Positions 46,249 to 57,602 of a stretch of 64,000 nt of DNA are shown one piece after another; the first letter of the stretch is position 1; every line of letters starts with the position of its first letter. The stretch spans positions 5,711,501 to 5,775,500 of the forward strand of contig NC_091971.1 of assembly GCF_036711975.1 (NCBI RefSeq), given 5' to 3'. A program made the position numbers and the translations under genes. A model generated the notes under the pieces. That model did no database searches and had not been told where the DNA came from. It was given only the letters and a program-made list of their open reading frames with translations. The stretch is from Onthophagus taurus. Its lineage: Eukaryota > Arthropoda > Insecta > Coleoptera > Scarabaeidae.

Positions 46249-47503
46249 CACTTAGCGTCATAAAAACGCATCACTTAAAATCTTGACCAGCTTCAAACTG
46301 CAATAACTTTTGAACGTATTGCTCAATTTGAATAACTTTTCCGTCAAGGTCTACTTGTCCAATATTTTTGTAGGTGCCTTCCCCATTTTGGCGTTCTTCA
46401 AATATCGCTAAAGCGTGTTTTCTTCCTACACTTTGAATCAGTTTGATCAGTTCTGTTTCTGATCAAGTTTCTATTGTTGTTAATACCAAAGTTACAACCT
46501 CTAAAAGATAACGCAGCTTGTTCTGCAGCGCCATCAGAAATTAAAGCAAGTCATGGATGTCCATAAAATTTAATTAAACCGTGACAAGTAAATCAATTTC
46601 CTTTCCTCGTTTGAATGGTAATATAATATCATGGTAGAATCAGGTTATGAATTTCATTTTGCCGAATCTGACCTCGATCGTCTGAGAACAGTACGTATCG
46701 CCACTCTGCATTGGTCAATACTCTGCAAATTGTAATCGAGCAACACGATGTTCTCGAAACAACTCTGGTCCAGTTGCTGATCTCTGTGATGTCAACCCCG
46801 CTTCTTCAAATATCTTTCTTACTGTGCGTTCACTGACGTTCACCCGACGCACTTGCTCCAGACGATTTCTTATCTCAACTACTGTGGTATGTCGATTTCT
46901 TAACACGTTACAATATATTGATCATTACGGGGTTGTACGTCTTCTTCCTGACCCAGGTTGTCTGATGAAAGTGCTAGTCACATAACGAATGCTGCGTCCA
47001 TCTTCCACCAAAGCCACTGCCTAAGCAACTTCTGCATGACTTAAAGGCATTTTTCTTGTCTAGCAACAATCAACGACATTAACGACACTAAACGTTACTG
47101 AAATGTTCTCGTCAATTTCTATATCTTCTTTTAATTTCTGATGATGCTGCCGAAGAAGCTGCGTTATTCTTTAGAGCTTGTAACTTTGGTGTTAACAATA
47201 ATAGGACGTTGAACAAAAAAAAGAAGTGATCAGAACAGACGAGACTACAAGCTCCTTGTGTTTAAAATTAATTCCTTTTGTTGGTGCACCCCACAGCAAG
47301 CTTGTAGGAAGAAAACACGCATTAGCGTTATTCACCATTACTGAAATTGAAGATCTCTAAAATGGGGAAGGCACCTACAGAAAATTGACAAATGGTAGAC
47401 TTTCCAAATAAAAAAATCCTTGTTGAAATCGACCAATACGTTCAAAAGTTATTTCAGTTTGAAACTGGTTATCATACTATTGGGTTTTTTGTGCCGCTGA
47501 GTG
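46249..47503 (-). mobile_element. Decayed Tc1/mariner-type transposon with long inverted repeats
   Basis: Ends are CACTTAGCGTCATAAAAA (46249) and, inverted, CACTCAGCGGCACAAAAAA, with TA on both sides. Inverted similarity continues for about 300 bp, including ATAACTTTTGAACGTATTG and TGCGTGTTTTCTTCCTAC. On the minus strand the centre encodes remnants of a Tc1-type transposase: AVALVEDGRSIRYVTSTFIR with PGSGRRRTT, then VSERTVRKIFEEAGL, then WRYVLFSDD. Internal stops and the lack of the later DDE region show it is dead. It interrupts repeat DNA whose uninterrupted copy lies at 48586-48640. Confidence 0.85.
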
Positions 47504-47663
47504 TAGTTTCAAACATCCTTCAATATTGTTTCTGACAAATTGTATTGTACTCCCAAACATTGCTAGATATACTCTCTTTGATATCTCTCAACCCTTGGTA
47601 TCCTACAATATTATTCGAGATAACCCTAAATACCTTCATGACATTAAGGATTCCAAGCTGTCT

Positions 47664-47945
47664 TTAATAATAATAATTTATTGTTTCCCAGAAGGTTACC
47701 CTCCAATCAATCTCCTCTTCTGTCAACTCACTGCACTCCACCTGTAGATGGTGTAAAGACTCACATCCTCCATCCAATATCTATTAGTCATTTCTTCATT
47801 ACCACATCTAAACCTGGCTACCAACTTCTTCTCCTCTTTACCTCAATCCATCATTAGGTACTTTGGTAGCCCTTCCGCTACAATTTCGGCATATTTTGGG
47901 TTGTACCTACTTTGCCTTATCGCCGTCCTTCTTTAATATTTCAAA
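47664..47945 (-). mobile_element. LINE 3' fragment, first copy
   Basis: The segment opens with the AATAATAATAATTTATTGT and TTCCCAGAAGGTT tail, shared with the LINE at 14.08 kb. It then carries CCTCCATCCAATATCTATTA, which on the minus strand corresponds to the RYW motif at the end of insect LINE ORF2 proteins (RxGNExRxNRYW). It is degenerate. Confidence 0.6.
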
Positions 47946-48749
47946 TAGACATTTCAATATAGTCCAAGTTCGTTCTGACTGGTATACCTCAACATGGACT
48001 CATCCAAGGATCTCGGCCATCGCTCAATATCGCCCTAGGTACAACTTATATCATCCCGGACATCCCCAGAATCGTCCTTGGTACATATCAACAACGTCCC
48101 AGGCATATATATGATGCTTATTATACATAGATATCTCTAAATATCATACCCAACCCAACCTAAACCCAATCCAACCTCAACCCGGTCTAAATCATCCCTC
48201 AATATCAGCCCTGACATACATCAACAACATCCTAGATGTTTCTCAATAGTCTGACATTACAGCACGTCTTCTAGGACTACTCTCAATATCATCCCTGCAA
48301 ACCTCACCCCAATCATCTCGGCCACCCTTCAACATCACCCCGGATATCTGCCTATATCATTCCTAGTAGTTCTCAATATTGTTTTTGGAACATTTCTAGA
48401 TTATTCCAATTATTCTTATTGTTTCTGATATTCGTGAGTATCATCCCGGGCATCTCTTAACGTTGTCCGGGACATTTTTCAAAATTGTTCTTGAGTTGTC
48501 TTCTCAAAGATTTAATATCGTTTCTGATATCTTTGAATATCATCCTGGCCGAATCATCTAAATCGTCTCTCAGCATTACTCCTGTGCCTAACATAGTTTC
48601 AAACATCCTTCAATATTGTTTCTGACAAATTGGATTGTAGTCCCAAACATTCCTAGACATGCTCTCTTTGATAACTCTCAACCCTAAGTATCCTACATTA
48701 TCATTCGAGATAAATATCTTTATGACATTAAGGATTCCAAGCAAATTGT

Positions 48750-48960
48750 CTATCCTTCCCACATAGTCTGCACCCCCCTCCTCATCCTCCATCCAATATC
48801 TATTGGCCCTTTCTTCATTGCCACATCTAAACCAACTTCTTCTCCTTCTCACCTCACTCCCTCAGCAGGTACTTTGGTAGCTCTTCTGCTACAATTTCGG
48901 CATATTTTGGGTTGTACCTATTTTGCCTTATCGCCGTCCTTCTTTAATATCTTGAAATCT
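48750..48960 (-). mobile_element. LINE 3' fragment, second copy
   Basis: On the minus strand the translation RRRRSWFRCGNEERANRYWM followed by EDEEGGADYVGRI matches the C-terminal region of R1/Jockey-type LINE ORF2. It is homologous to 47.75-47.94 kb, but the 3' tail region is replaced or missing. The frame is short and broken. Confidence 0.6.
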
Positions 48961-49200
48961 TTCAAAGCCATCCCAAATAGCAATCTCGTCTCGAATATTT
49001 CTCAATATCACCGTATTCGTAGTCCAAGTTTCATTCATCAATTTTGTGTCTGATAAACTTCAATATCGGCTAAGACATTCCTCAGAATCCCTAGAACATG
49101 TCAATATCGTCCAAGTTATCATTCAATACCCTCCGAGATATCCTTCTAGTTTTATTATTCAAATCCATGATTAGCTTTCTGACATTTTTTAATATGGATC

Positions 49201-51074
49201 TGTTCAACAACTAAAAATCATGTCCAAAGCTCCATAAAAACTAATAGTAATTGGAACATTGTGTAAAAATATTGTGTACACGAAGGTGCAGAGATCAATA
49301 ATTAATTATTTATTTTTACAATGTTACAATTCAAATTAAAGTAGAAACAATTAAATAAGATTTGTTGACAAAAAAAAAGATTTGGGGAACAAATAAATTT
49401 TTTTCTAACGTATTGATAATAAACAGTAGATTTAAAAGGATTTAAATGAGATTATTGTTAATAAATCAGGATTATCCCGATTTTCACATTTTGTTTTAAT
49501 TAAAACTGTTTAAAAAGTTGACTCAGATGTATAAAAATGTTAACGAAGTTACAACTTGGAATTTTAAATTCCAAGGATGCTTTTTCATTGTTTAACGAGT
49601 AAAAGAATTTTTTTAAACTACTTTGAAATTCTTAAAGATGTAAATTATTTTTTTAAGATCACCACCTTTAATGATTGGAATAAAACAACATGATAAAAAA
49701 GATTACTCTAAATTATTTTTTGGTAAACAAAGGCAGGAAAAAGGATGTGGCTTGAGTTAAAAGCAAATAAATATAAATATTTATGTAGGTTTTGCATATT
49801 ATGTGATTTAGTAAAATAAATAACAATTTTTTCTTTATTTGATTGAAAATTTTTATTTTAAAAATTTTTTTGATATCATGTTCCTTAAATACTTAAAATT
49901 TACAACGTTTAACTTTATCCTCGGTCAACAACATTCGTTACCGGGCAAAGGTAGCAAAATGCCATTTATCCACGCAGTGATGGAAAATTTTAATGTTTTC
50001 GTTCTAGAGAAATGATTGTCCTCGAGTGGGTTTGGCTTTATCTAGACGTATTCACGCAAAATTGCGACATAAATCTATCGCTTCTAAACGCTTATCTCTG
50101 TTTATTACAGCTTTTGTAGGTGTGTCTAAAAAACAATATTCTATTGTGCCTTTTACAATTAATACCTACTTGTCAAATTTATTTTTGTACGATATTTTTG
50201 TAAATAAATAAAGAATGAATTTAATTTTTTTTATTTGGTCAAAAATACCAAAAGACCTTGGTTAAAATGTGTACAAGTGAAACCGTTGACCTGAAGAGAG
50301 AAAAGGAGGTGTTGGCTTTTTAAAAGGCGGTGATTGGGAAATTGACGTCAGCTTTAAATTAACGGGAATAATATTGTTTTTATACGTCTTATTCTCTACT
50401 AATTTGGATGCAGTGTTAAAGTGGATATGTTAGGCGGAATTACCAGCGTAAAAATAGAACGGGATCAGTACAAAGTCCATAGTGGTATTGCAACTGTATT
50501 ACACCACTAAGACTACTTTATTGTGCCAAAAAATTAATTTAAACCTACTCAATTGCATCAGTCCCGGGCCCCATTTGATACTCTAAATTCATTTCGTTCC
50601 AAACTAATGATGCAATCAATTTTTTTAACTTTCTACACGTTTCTTAATAGGTGAAAAATAAGTTAAAATTTTTTGGTTTATTGATTTTATTTTTCAAGAC
50701 GGAGTGACTCCAAATTTAGACTTTGGATGGCGATCTCTGACGCAGATACGTGAAGTCCAACACTTATTTAATTTATTATAGACATAACTTAGTTTTGTAC
50801 ACAATGTTTAAATTTTTAACCAAATATGAGTCGTAATAAACTGGTCAATATTGACGGATTTTTGGAATAATACGTGGATTTAAGCACATCATCACAAAAT
50901 CATGTTTAAATATTTTATTGTTTGATTAAATTATTTTATAAAGCTATAAAATAGTGATATCTATAAAAAAATCTCCAATTGTTTAAAACTATACAATGAA
51001 TATAATACAGAAAGCGCACTTAAACTTAATACGCCTAAAAAATTAGCAACACTTTATATATTTTCTTTAAAACT
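49201..51074. other. Intergenic and 3' flank of lgd
   Basis: Mostly AT-rich DNA without recognised genes. A short open frame at 50026-50211 has no domain. The right end, downstream of the lgd stop at 51075, probably holds its 3' UTR. Slightly GC-richer islets near 49920-50060, 50440-50520 and 50700-50760 could be old element pieces. Confidence 0.35.
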
Positions 51075-54000
51075 CTAGTGATCAAGTACAAGCCACTTTT
51101 CGGAAATTTGCTCAATTTGTTTGCTTACCATCGGATTTCGAACTCGAATTTTAACTTCAAGTTTACCACCAGTTTTTTTCCTACCATCCATAATCTATTA
51201 ATAAAAAAAATATATACAAATATATTTTAAAAGATGAGTATTTTAACTTACATCAAAACTATCGTGAATCTCACACTGCGTCTCCAATGGTTGTAATTTA
51301 ACGTTCACCGTCCCTAACAAAGCGTCTGATCTGAAGAAACCCCTGAAACAACATAATTCGCTAGCGCAACAGCTAGCACACCCCAAAATCATGTCGAAAA
51401 ATTGTTACAAAAAAAAGTTAATGAAAGAAACAATAAAATTTATTGAAAAAAAGTAAAGGAAGAAACATAAATTAAGGTGTGCTTTTAGTATTAAAATGTT
51501 AACCCTTTAACAGACTAAAATATAACTATACTCTATTTTTTAATTCGAGATGTGTTACTTCTGGTAATAGTCCTAGTGTAAAACTAGAACTAACACTAGA
51601 TCTAGAAAAATTCGGGTTTAGCCGTGCGTCTAGTTTTAGTTCAAAAAAAATATGCAACATAGTGATATTTTATGCTAACTAGCGCTGCCTACCAGCCATC
51701 TTAAGAGAGGTACAGCTAAAGAGAATGTTTCTAGGTCTAGTGTTAGTTCTAGTACTAGTATTAGTCTAGTGCTAGTTTTAGTGTAATGTCAAATTATATT
51801 CATATATTGCATTTTATGTGGGACAAAGTAAGTAGGTACGCCGTGATTTTTATTATGTTTAAACAAATAAGTAATTAAATTCGTAACTACAGTTTACTTA
51901 AAACCTTCTCTGGTTTAAAACTCGGGCCAAAAAATAACATTGAAAAATTACACTGTGTAAACGCGATGTTTCATTTGATTGCAGTAAAAGGTAACGATTA
52001 AAATTAGGATCATAAAGATGGTTACAACGCAGACAACACATACCAAGAGGAAGCTAATGAATGTAATTAACACAGTTTTCAAAGGTGTGCCAATTACGTT
52101 AAGATAGTGGTATCTTATCTTATTTATTCTCATTCTTACATATTTTTAATTAATTAAAATAATATAAGAATGTTTGACCATGTCGTTGTTGTCTTTGTCC
52201 AGTTGTAATCATTAAATAATCAAATTCCATTTATTTATTTTATTTATTCAATTCGAGATGCTGACAGGTTAGCACCAATGAAGGGGATAGCTTTCAGAAA
52301 GACATACTCAATGTGATCTGAAAATAATAGTTTCGAATCTAGAATCACACCAAGATCTTTGATAGAAGTGACACATTTAATAGATTTAATACTAGGTAGA
52401 TATGAAAAATCAATGTTATATCTTTTCTTGCTAAAACAAACTTTAGAGCATTTTGTAGTTTTAAGTTTGTTATTATAACAATAAATGACTCTATCGTTTT
52501 AATCTATATATCTCTTTGTAATTTAATGCAGTCACCAACAGTACATATACAGTGCGTTTCAAAAGTAACGGATAAATTCGATAAAATAAATTTTTGAGTT
52601 ATGACGTCATCGAAGTTTTTTTTAAATAGAACACCCTATTTTTTATATCGGAATTTGAAAGAGGATTTTTTCTGAATTATGTACAGGGTGGTTCAAATTC
52701 GATGTCTTCGAAGAGTTAGAAAAAAATTAGCTTACATGTCATGATCTCGTTTTTCGAGAAACTGCTAATGCCAAAAACCTCAAAGCGTTATCGTCTTTTG
52801 TTTTTCCCCTAGAGGCCAAAATTGAAAATATCGTAAAACCAGCAAGTGGAATTATCTTGGTTATTATTATAGGTGGAGTATTAGAACTAAGACATTATAT
52901 GAACACTTTTTTACAGAGAATTTGATGAAGTAGTCAAAAAAAAATTTTCTGTTGTAGATTTTGAGATATTATGACAAATTTACTTTATTTTCTAATATGT
53001 AACATTCTAACATGTTAAACTTTTCGTAATCTATGATTATTTGAATTAAGAAATATATGTATGAGCGCCATCTATCAATAATTTACTAAGTCATTTAATA
53101 ATAAAATTAAATATTAATAAAAAATGTGAAATAATGCAATCTATTCCAACTTTTGTGTAAAACAAATATAAATTAAATAGTTCAACAAATGTATTTGTTT
53201 CAAATATCAGAAATATGTTTTTCTTAATTTTTAGTTATAATTTACAGGAAACTGTAAATTTCATTTCTTTTAAACACTGCACGGACTACGTTATACGTTC
53301 GGACTCTATTTCCGAAACCAATCATTATAAGAATCTCGATTCTTTCAGTTTCAGTAAGCGTCGTATTACTTTCTTACTTATTGAACAGTCAATAATTAAA
53401 AAATAACCAATAATAGATAAACAATAAGATCAATAAACAACAAAAAAATAAGAACGAATAGCGAGAATAGCAACAAATAGCAACGAATAACAATAATTAA
53501 CACAAGAAACTCCACAATACCACTCAAAATAATCTCATTAACGCACAATAAACTGTTTCAAATCGAATTTTGACACTTGGAAATTTTAAATCAAAACAAT
53601 TGGTTGCCATGGTTACGCACGGCTACTACTATTTTTTATATCAAATGAATGGGAAATAATGAAACTTTAAATTAATTTTTCTCGAAAATTTTCTTATGTA
53701 ACCGATATTAATATTTATTGTACATAATTCAGAAGAAAATCCTCTTTCAAATTCCGATATAAAAAATGAGGTTCTATTTAAAAAAACCTTCGAGACGTCA
53801 TAACTCGTTTAAAAATGGCGGAAAAAATTTAAAATATACACCAAAAAATTGCAAAAAATGTAAATATTTAGACCCGTTTCAGCGATTTTTTCATATATTG
53901 TTTATAATAATTTTATCGAATTTATCCGTTACTTTTGAAACCCACTGTAGAAGACAGAAGAGATAGCTCTCCTTAGGTACTCCAGCTGTAATAGTTCATG

Positions 54001-56321
54001 ATTTCGAAACATAGTCAAGTAAACGAATGGGATTCATTGAAAGTTAGGGTTATTTGGTTATACTTCTGTTAAAGGGTTAATCTTTTTTTATAATTCATTA
54101 TTCCTAATTAACTCACCCTTTAGAATAAACCTCAAATTTAACAGAATGTCTTTTAAAAACCCTCAAACAAGTCCTAACGCTCCTTTGGATCGGAATTAAA
54201 TATTTTGAATCATACTCTGGGTTATTTGTATTTTTAACTGTGCTCGTTTTTTCTTTGTAAGTTTCTTCCTAAATTTACAAAAAAAAACATTACTTAATTG
54301 CAAAATTTCCAAAATAAAACTTACTTGTGGATAAGGAAATTCAAATTTAACATATGTATCAATTTCCTTTGGATTAGCACAATTATAATTGATCCCCCTT
54401 ATAATAAACAATTCGACATCGTTATCATTCAATTCTGTAAAAGTTTTAACAACCGAAAACTCTTTCATTTCATAATGAAACGTAGGTATAGCCGCGTCCA
54501 CACTCTTTTTCGCCAAACGTACTAAATCAAGATCTTTCGATACGGAAAGTGCTAATCTTTCGAATCGATTCGTCCCCGCAACATCTCCAATAGCCTTATT
54601 ATGATCGCGCGTTGTAAGACACATTTTTAATTGTTTGTTTAATTGAGATTCAAGTCGCGTTAAGACATCTCTATCCGTATCCTCTTCCGTACATTCGTCC
54701 GGCATTACAAGTTCAAATTCATTTTCTAATTTAGAACGAGCTGAAGGCGGAAGTGGCAAAGAACTTATATCTACAGGTAAACCACCTTGAGACGCTTCAA
54801 TTAACGGATCAAAACCTTTCGCCGCCCGAAGATATTCTTTGGCTTGATCGACTTCCCCTTTTTTCTTAGCGTTAATCGCCGCTAATTTAAATTCTTTTTG
54901 TTGGGCGAGAAGAAATTTTAATTGTTTTTCAGCTCTGGTTGTTTGATGTTTTTTTGGGGTAACAATGATTTTATTTTCTTCTTCTTTTTTCGGGGTAGGT
55001 TTCAGTTCGTTTTCGGGTAATTTAGGTTGAGGTTTTGGTTCAATTAATGGGGCATAACCAGGTGGATTAGGCAACTCATCCAATGGAACGGGTTTTCCGC
55101 TTTTATGTGATTTAATTGCCTGTTCAAATTGTTTTACAATTCTTCCCATTCGCCGAGCTTTACTTGAATTTCCTTGTTCTTTTGCTGCATCTTCTTGTTT
55201 TTTATAAACCTCTAATCGTTGTTGGAGGGCTTCTTCTAAGCTACCAGCTGTTATAAGTTGTTCAGGTTCTTCATTTTCAACCGGAATTTGAGGAACATCA
55301 ACATTCTCTTGTTTTTCAACTGAGTTTTCTTCTTTTTTAGGTTCATATGGAGGTGGGGGACCTGGCATATCACTTACATCGACAGTTTGACCATTTTCAA
55401 CAGCTTTTATAACTTGTTCAAAAGCTTTTACAACTTTTACATACGTTAAAGCTGCTTCTAAGTCACCAGCTTTTTTTGCTATAACTGCTGCCATTTTGTA
55501 TTCATTTCTTCTTTGGTTACATAATTCCAATAATTTTTTATTATCTTCAGATAACTCTATTGGTTTGGGTTCTTCATTTATTACTTGATTTTGATTATTT
55601 GCATGAATTTGTGGTTTTTGTGGTGGAGGGGGAGGGGCTACTCGAGTAGGACTCAATACAGTGTCATTTTTATTATCATTTTTACGAATATTAACGGTAA
55701 CTTCCGGTGGGATATCATCAGGATTAATAACCCCACCTTTTTCAGCTTGTTTTACAAGATCTTTTAAAGTTTTAACACCCCTATTAAACCTTCTTGCACG
55801 ACTAGATTCCCCAGCTTCCTTAGCATTAGATTCAGCAGTTTCATAAAGTTTTAATCTTTCTTTTAACAAAGAAACCACACCGGAAGAATCATCATTAGAA
55901 CTAGATTTTTCTTCAACTTGTATGAGAGGTTCTTCATCATGATCAACTCCAGTTAATTCGCTTAATTCATTTAATAAATCAGGATCATCTTCATCTCCTG
56001 ATAATTCCTCGTCAGAAGGGATATCTTTCATACTTTCTGCTACCATCGAATCTAAATCTGCTTGCGGAACATGCTTTTTTCTTGGTGGCTTTTTTGGCTT
56101 CCCACCTCCAGACAAAGCGGCTAATTCGGCTTCTAAATCGCTGTCCCCTTCATCAATATCGTCATCATTTTCAAAGGATAAATTCGTGGGGACATCAAAT
56201 AATCCATACTGATAAAAAAAAACATGTTATAGTTAACATTTAGGCGAATTTAAGTACTTACTTGGGATAAATTCTTTCCTGAATGATCCCTTTTAGGGGT
56301 CGCTTTCTTTTTACCGAACAT
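51075..56321 (-). CDS. lgd: Lgd (lethal giant discs), CC2D1A/B family
   Basis: Endosomal-sorting regulator that binds the ESCRT-III subunit Shrub/CHMP4 and limits Notch activation in flies. Five coding exons: 56321-56262, 56208-54325, 54268-54117, 51342-51252 and 51194-51075, giving 768 residues; all junctions are GT-AG and in frame. The N-terminus MFGKKK...NLSQYGLFDVP followed by an acidic stretch is family-typical. Four DM14 domains lie near 131-189, 245-304, 345-402 and 450-508, each ending in a P-rich DxxxLPxPP-type segment. A C2 domain spans about 607-735 (RGINYNCANPKEIDTYVKFE, VFKRHSVKFEVYSKG, GFFRSDALLGTVNVKL). The conserved end MDGRKKTGGKLEVKIRVRNP and SEKWLVLDH closes the protein. 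Intron 3 (2.8 kb) holds several mobile elements. It is divergent from Sdhaf4, 360 bp away. Confidence 0.95.
51525..51955. mobile_element. Truncated relative of the satellite-bearing element, in lgd intron 3
   Basis: One end reads ATACTCTATTTTTTAATTCG, as at 25164. Next comes one degenerate palindromic unit (CTAGTGTAAAACTAGAACTA, CGGGTTTAGCC) and scattered CTAGTGTTAGTTCTAG words. The right part (51825-51955) is the inverted counterpart of 25190-25340 (GTAAGTAGGTACG, TTTAAACAAATAAGTAATTA). The second terminal repeat was not found, so this copy is incomplete or rearranged. Confidence 0.65.
52240..52549 (-). mobile_element. LINE reverse transcriptase fragment, left half, in lgd intron 3
   Basis: Minus-strand translation gives KTTKCSKVCFSKKRYNIDFS, YLPSIKSIKCVTSIKDLGVI and LDSKLLFSDHIEYVFLKA, the region after the catalytic motif of a Jockey/CR1-type RT (IKDLGVILDSKL..SDHI). 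The reading is interrupted at its upstream side by the DNA transposon at 52550-53947. Related sequence resumes at 53950. Confidence 0.75.
52550..53947. mobile_element. 1.4-kb DNA transposon with about 140-bp terminal inverted repeats
   Basis: Ends are CAGTGCGTTTCAAAAGTAAC and the inverted CAGTGGGTTTCAAAAGTAAC, flanked by TA on both sides. Inverted similarity continues through GGATAAATTCGATAAA and GAAAGAGGATTTT to CTGAATTATGTAC. Just inside the left repeat a second element-like end, CAGGGTGGTTCAAATTCGAT (52684), suggests a nested insertion. No transposase frame was recognised. It splits a LINE fragment. Confidence 0.75.
53950..54060 (-). mobile_element. LINE fragment, right half, in lgd intron 3
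   Basis: Short continuation of the LINE sequence interrupted by the transposon at 52550-53947. On the minus strand the two sides join near the CIKLQRDI-like RT region. The piece is too short and degenerate for a clade call. Assignment rests on position and orientation. Confidence 0.4.
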
Positions 56322-56680
56322 TATTTATTTATCAACAATAATTTTACATAAATTCTTCAACGGTTATAAACTATTTGTCATCTGATGAAATCATTGTTGT
56401 TTTCAGATTAGATACATAAGCGCCATCTCTTGACAACAATTATTTCGTATTAATTTAATTAAAATTATTGTTTTAACTAAAAATTTATCAATTTTTATTC
56501 AAATTTAAGTAAAAATAAATTAATAAATCTAAATTAAATCAACAAATACATTAATTTTATCATTTTAGGTTGGTATTAATAATAATAACCTGTCAACACC
56601 ATTTTTATTGTCAAACAAAAACAAAACAAACAATTTAGACACGAAATTCATTGCTTTAAATTCACCCAATTTCTTATAAA
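56322..56680. promoter_or_regulatory. Divergent promoter region between lgd and Sdhaf4
   Basis: Only 359 bp separate the two start codons, so the promoters probably overlap or share elements. The DNA is AT-rich, with no clear TATA box chosen on either strand. Confidence 0.55.
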
Positions 56681-57136
56681 ATGAGTATTATGATGTACAT
56701 GTTGAGGCGAATGCAAGGTTCGCCGTACGCCATCCGACAAGTTAACGGTAAATCAATTCTTTCTTATAATTTAATATAAATGTAAAACATAACCTCAAAA
56801 CTTTTATTTTATCAATATAAAATCTTGGTTATATGTAAGTAAAGAAAAACCCACTTTTTTTATAAACTTTTAGAGATATTATTACGTTCTTCATCTTCAG
56901 AGGGAAAACCTCTAAGTCCTAGGATGAAAGAATTCAAACAGAAACTGAGAGAAACTTCGCATATTAAGTCATTAGAAGATTTACCGCAGGAACATCCAGA
57001 AGCTGAAAATTCTAGCGCATTTGATCCTTGGCCTGATAATACTAATCCACATACGGGAGAAATAGGGGGACCCACAGGACCGGAACCAACTCGATATGGA
57101 GATTGGGAACGAAAAGGACGAGTATCAGACTTTTAG
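56681..57136 (+). CDS. Sdhaf4: Succinate dehydrogenase assembly factor 4 (SDHAF4)
   Basis: Small mitochondrial matrix chaperone that binds flavinylated SdhA and protects it before assembly into complex II. Two coding exons: 56681-56747 and 56874-57136, giving 109 residues. The N-terminus [20 protein letters not shown] is basic and amphipathic, suiting a mitochondrial presequence. The C-terminal DUF1674 motif is intact: [20 protein letters not shown] followed by [17 protein letters not shown], the invariant family ending. The Drosophila homologue is Sirup. Length is normal. It shares an intergenic region with lgd on the other strand. Confidence 0.96.
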
Positions 57137-57602
57137 ATATAATAAGACTTTATTAGGATGAAATAAGACGCTTATTCTAGAAAAAATTGGTTTTATTTTA
57201 GAGTTATTTGAGTATTAACAGTCTATCCTGTTATTTTTGTGAACTATTTTGAATGATATGTTTACTACCTCCAATTTGTTATTAAACTGCTGGTAAATAA
57301 TACTTTATTAAATTTTTCATCCTAAATGTCCGCGATGATACTATATACCTTGAATCCGCTATTAACCTCCCATCACTAGTTAATATCCCTATTAAAAGCT
57401 GCCATAATCTTCCCATTATTCCCAATTAAACAATTAACATCTTTGGGGGTTCCCCAACAGGAAAGGTTCAATGAATTATCATTGACCATGTAATAATAAT
57501 AATATATTTATTGAGCTTTCAAATGTTTTACAAAATTTTATTTATTAAAATTATTTTCTTTATTTAATCTTACAAAATAAGTAATGTATAAAAAAATATA
57601 TA
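57137..57602. other. 3' flank of Sdhaf4
   Basis: Probable 3' UTR followed by AT-rich DNA. Near 57490 AATAATAATAATATATTTATT resembles the 3' tail of the LINE family seen at 14.08 and 47.66 kb, but no LINE coding sequence follows. No gene was seen. Confidence 0.35.

Larger units (their letters stand above)
47504..49200. repeat. CATC/ATATC-rich degenerate repeat DNA with a local duplication
   Basis: Short words such as CTCAATATC, ATCGTCC, CATCCCGG and GACAT recur along the plus strand. A block of roughly 200-250 bp is duplicated: 46180-46248 plus 47504-47660 matches 48520-48740 (TTTCAAACATCCTTCAATA, CTGACAAATTG, GACATTAAGGATTCCAAG). Each copy is followed by a LINE fragment. No gene was seen. 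Confidence 0.65.

Noticed and set aside
47863-48114. 83-codon plus-strand frame in the repeat region
   Set aside because: Antisense to a LINE fragment and low-complexity repeat DNA.
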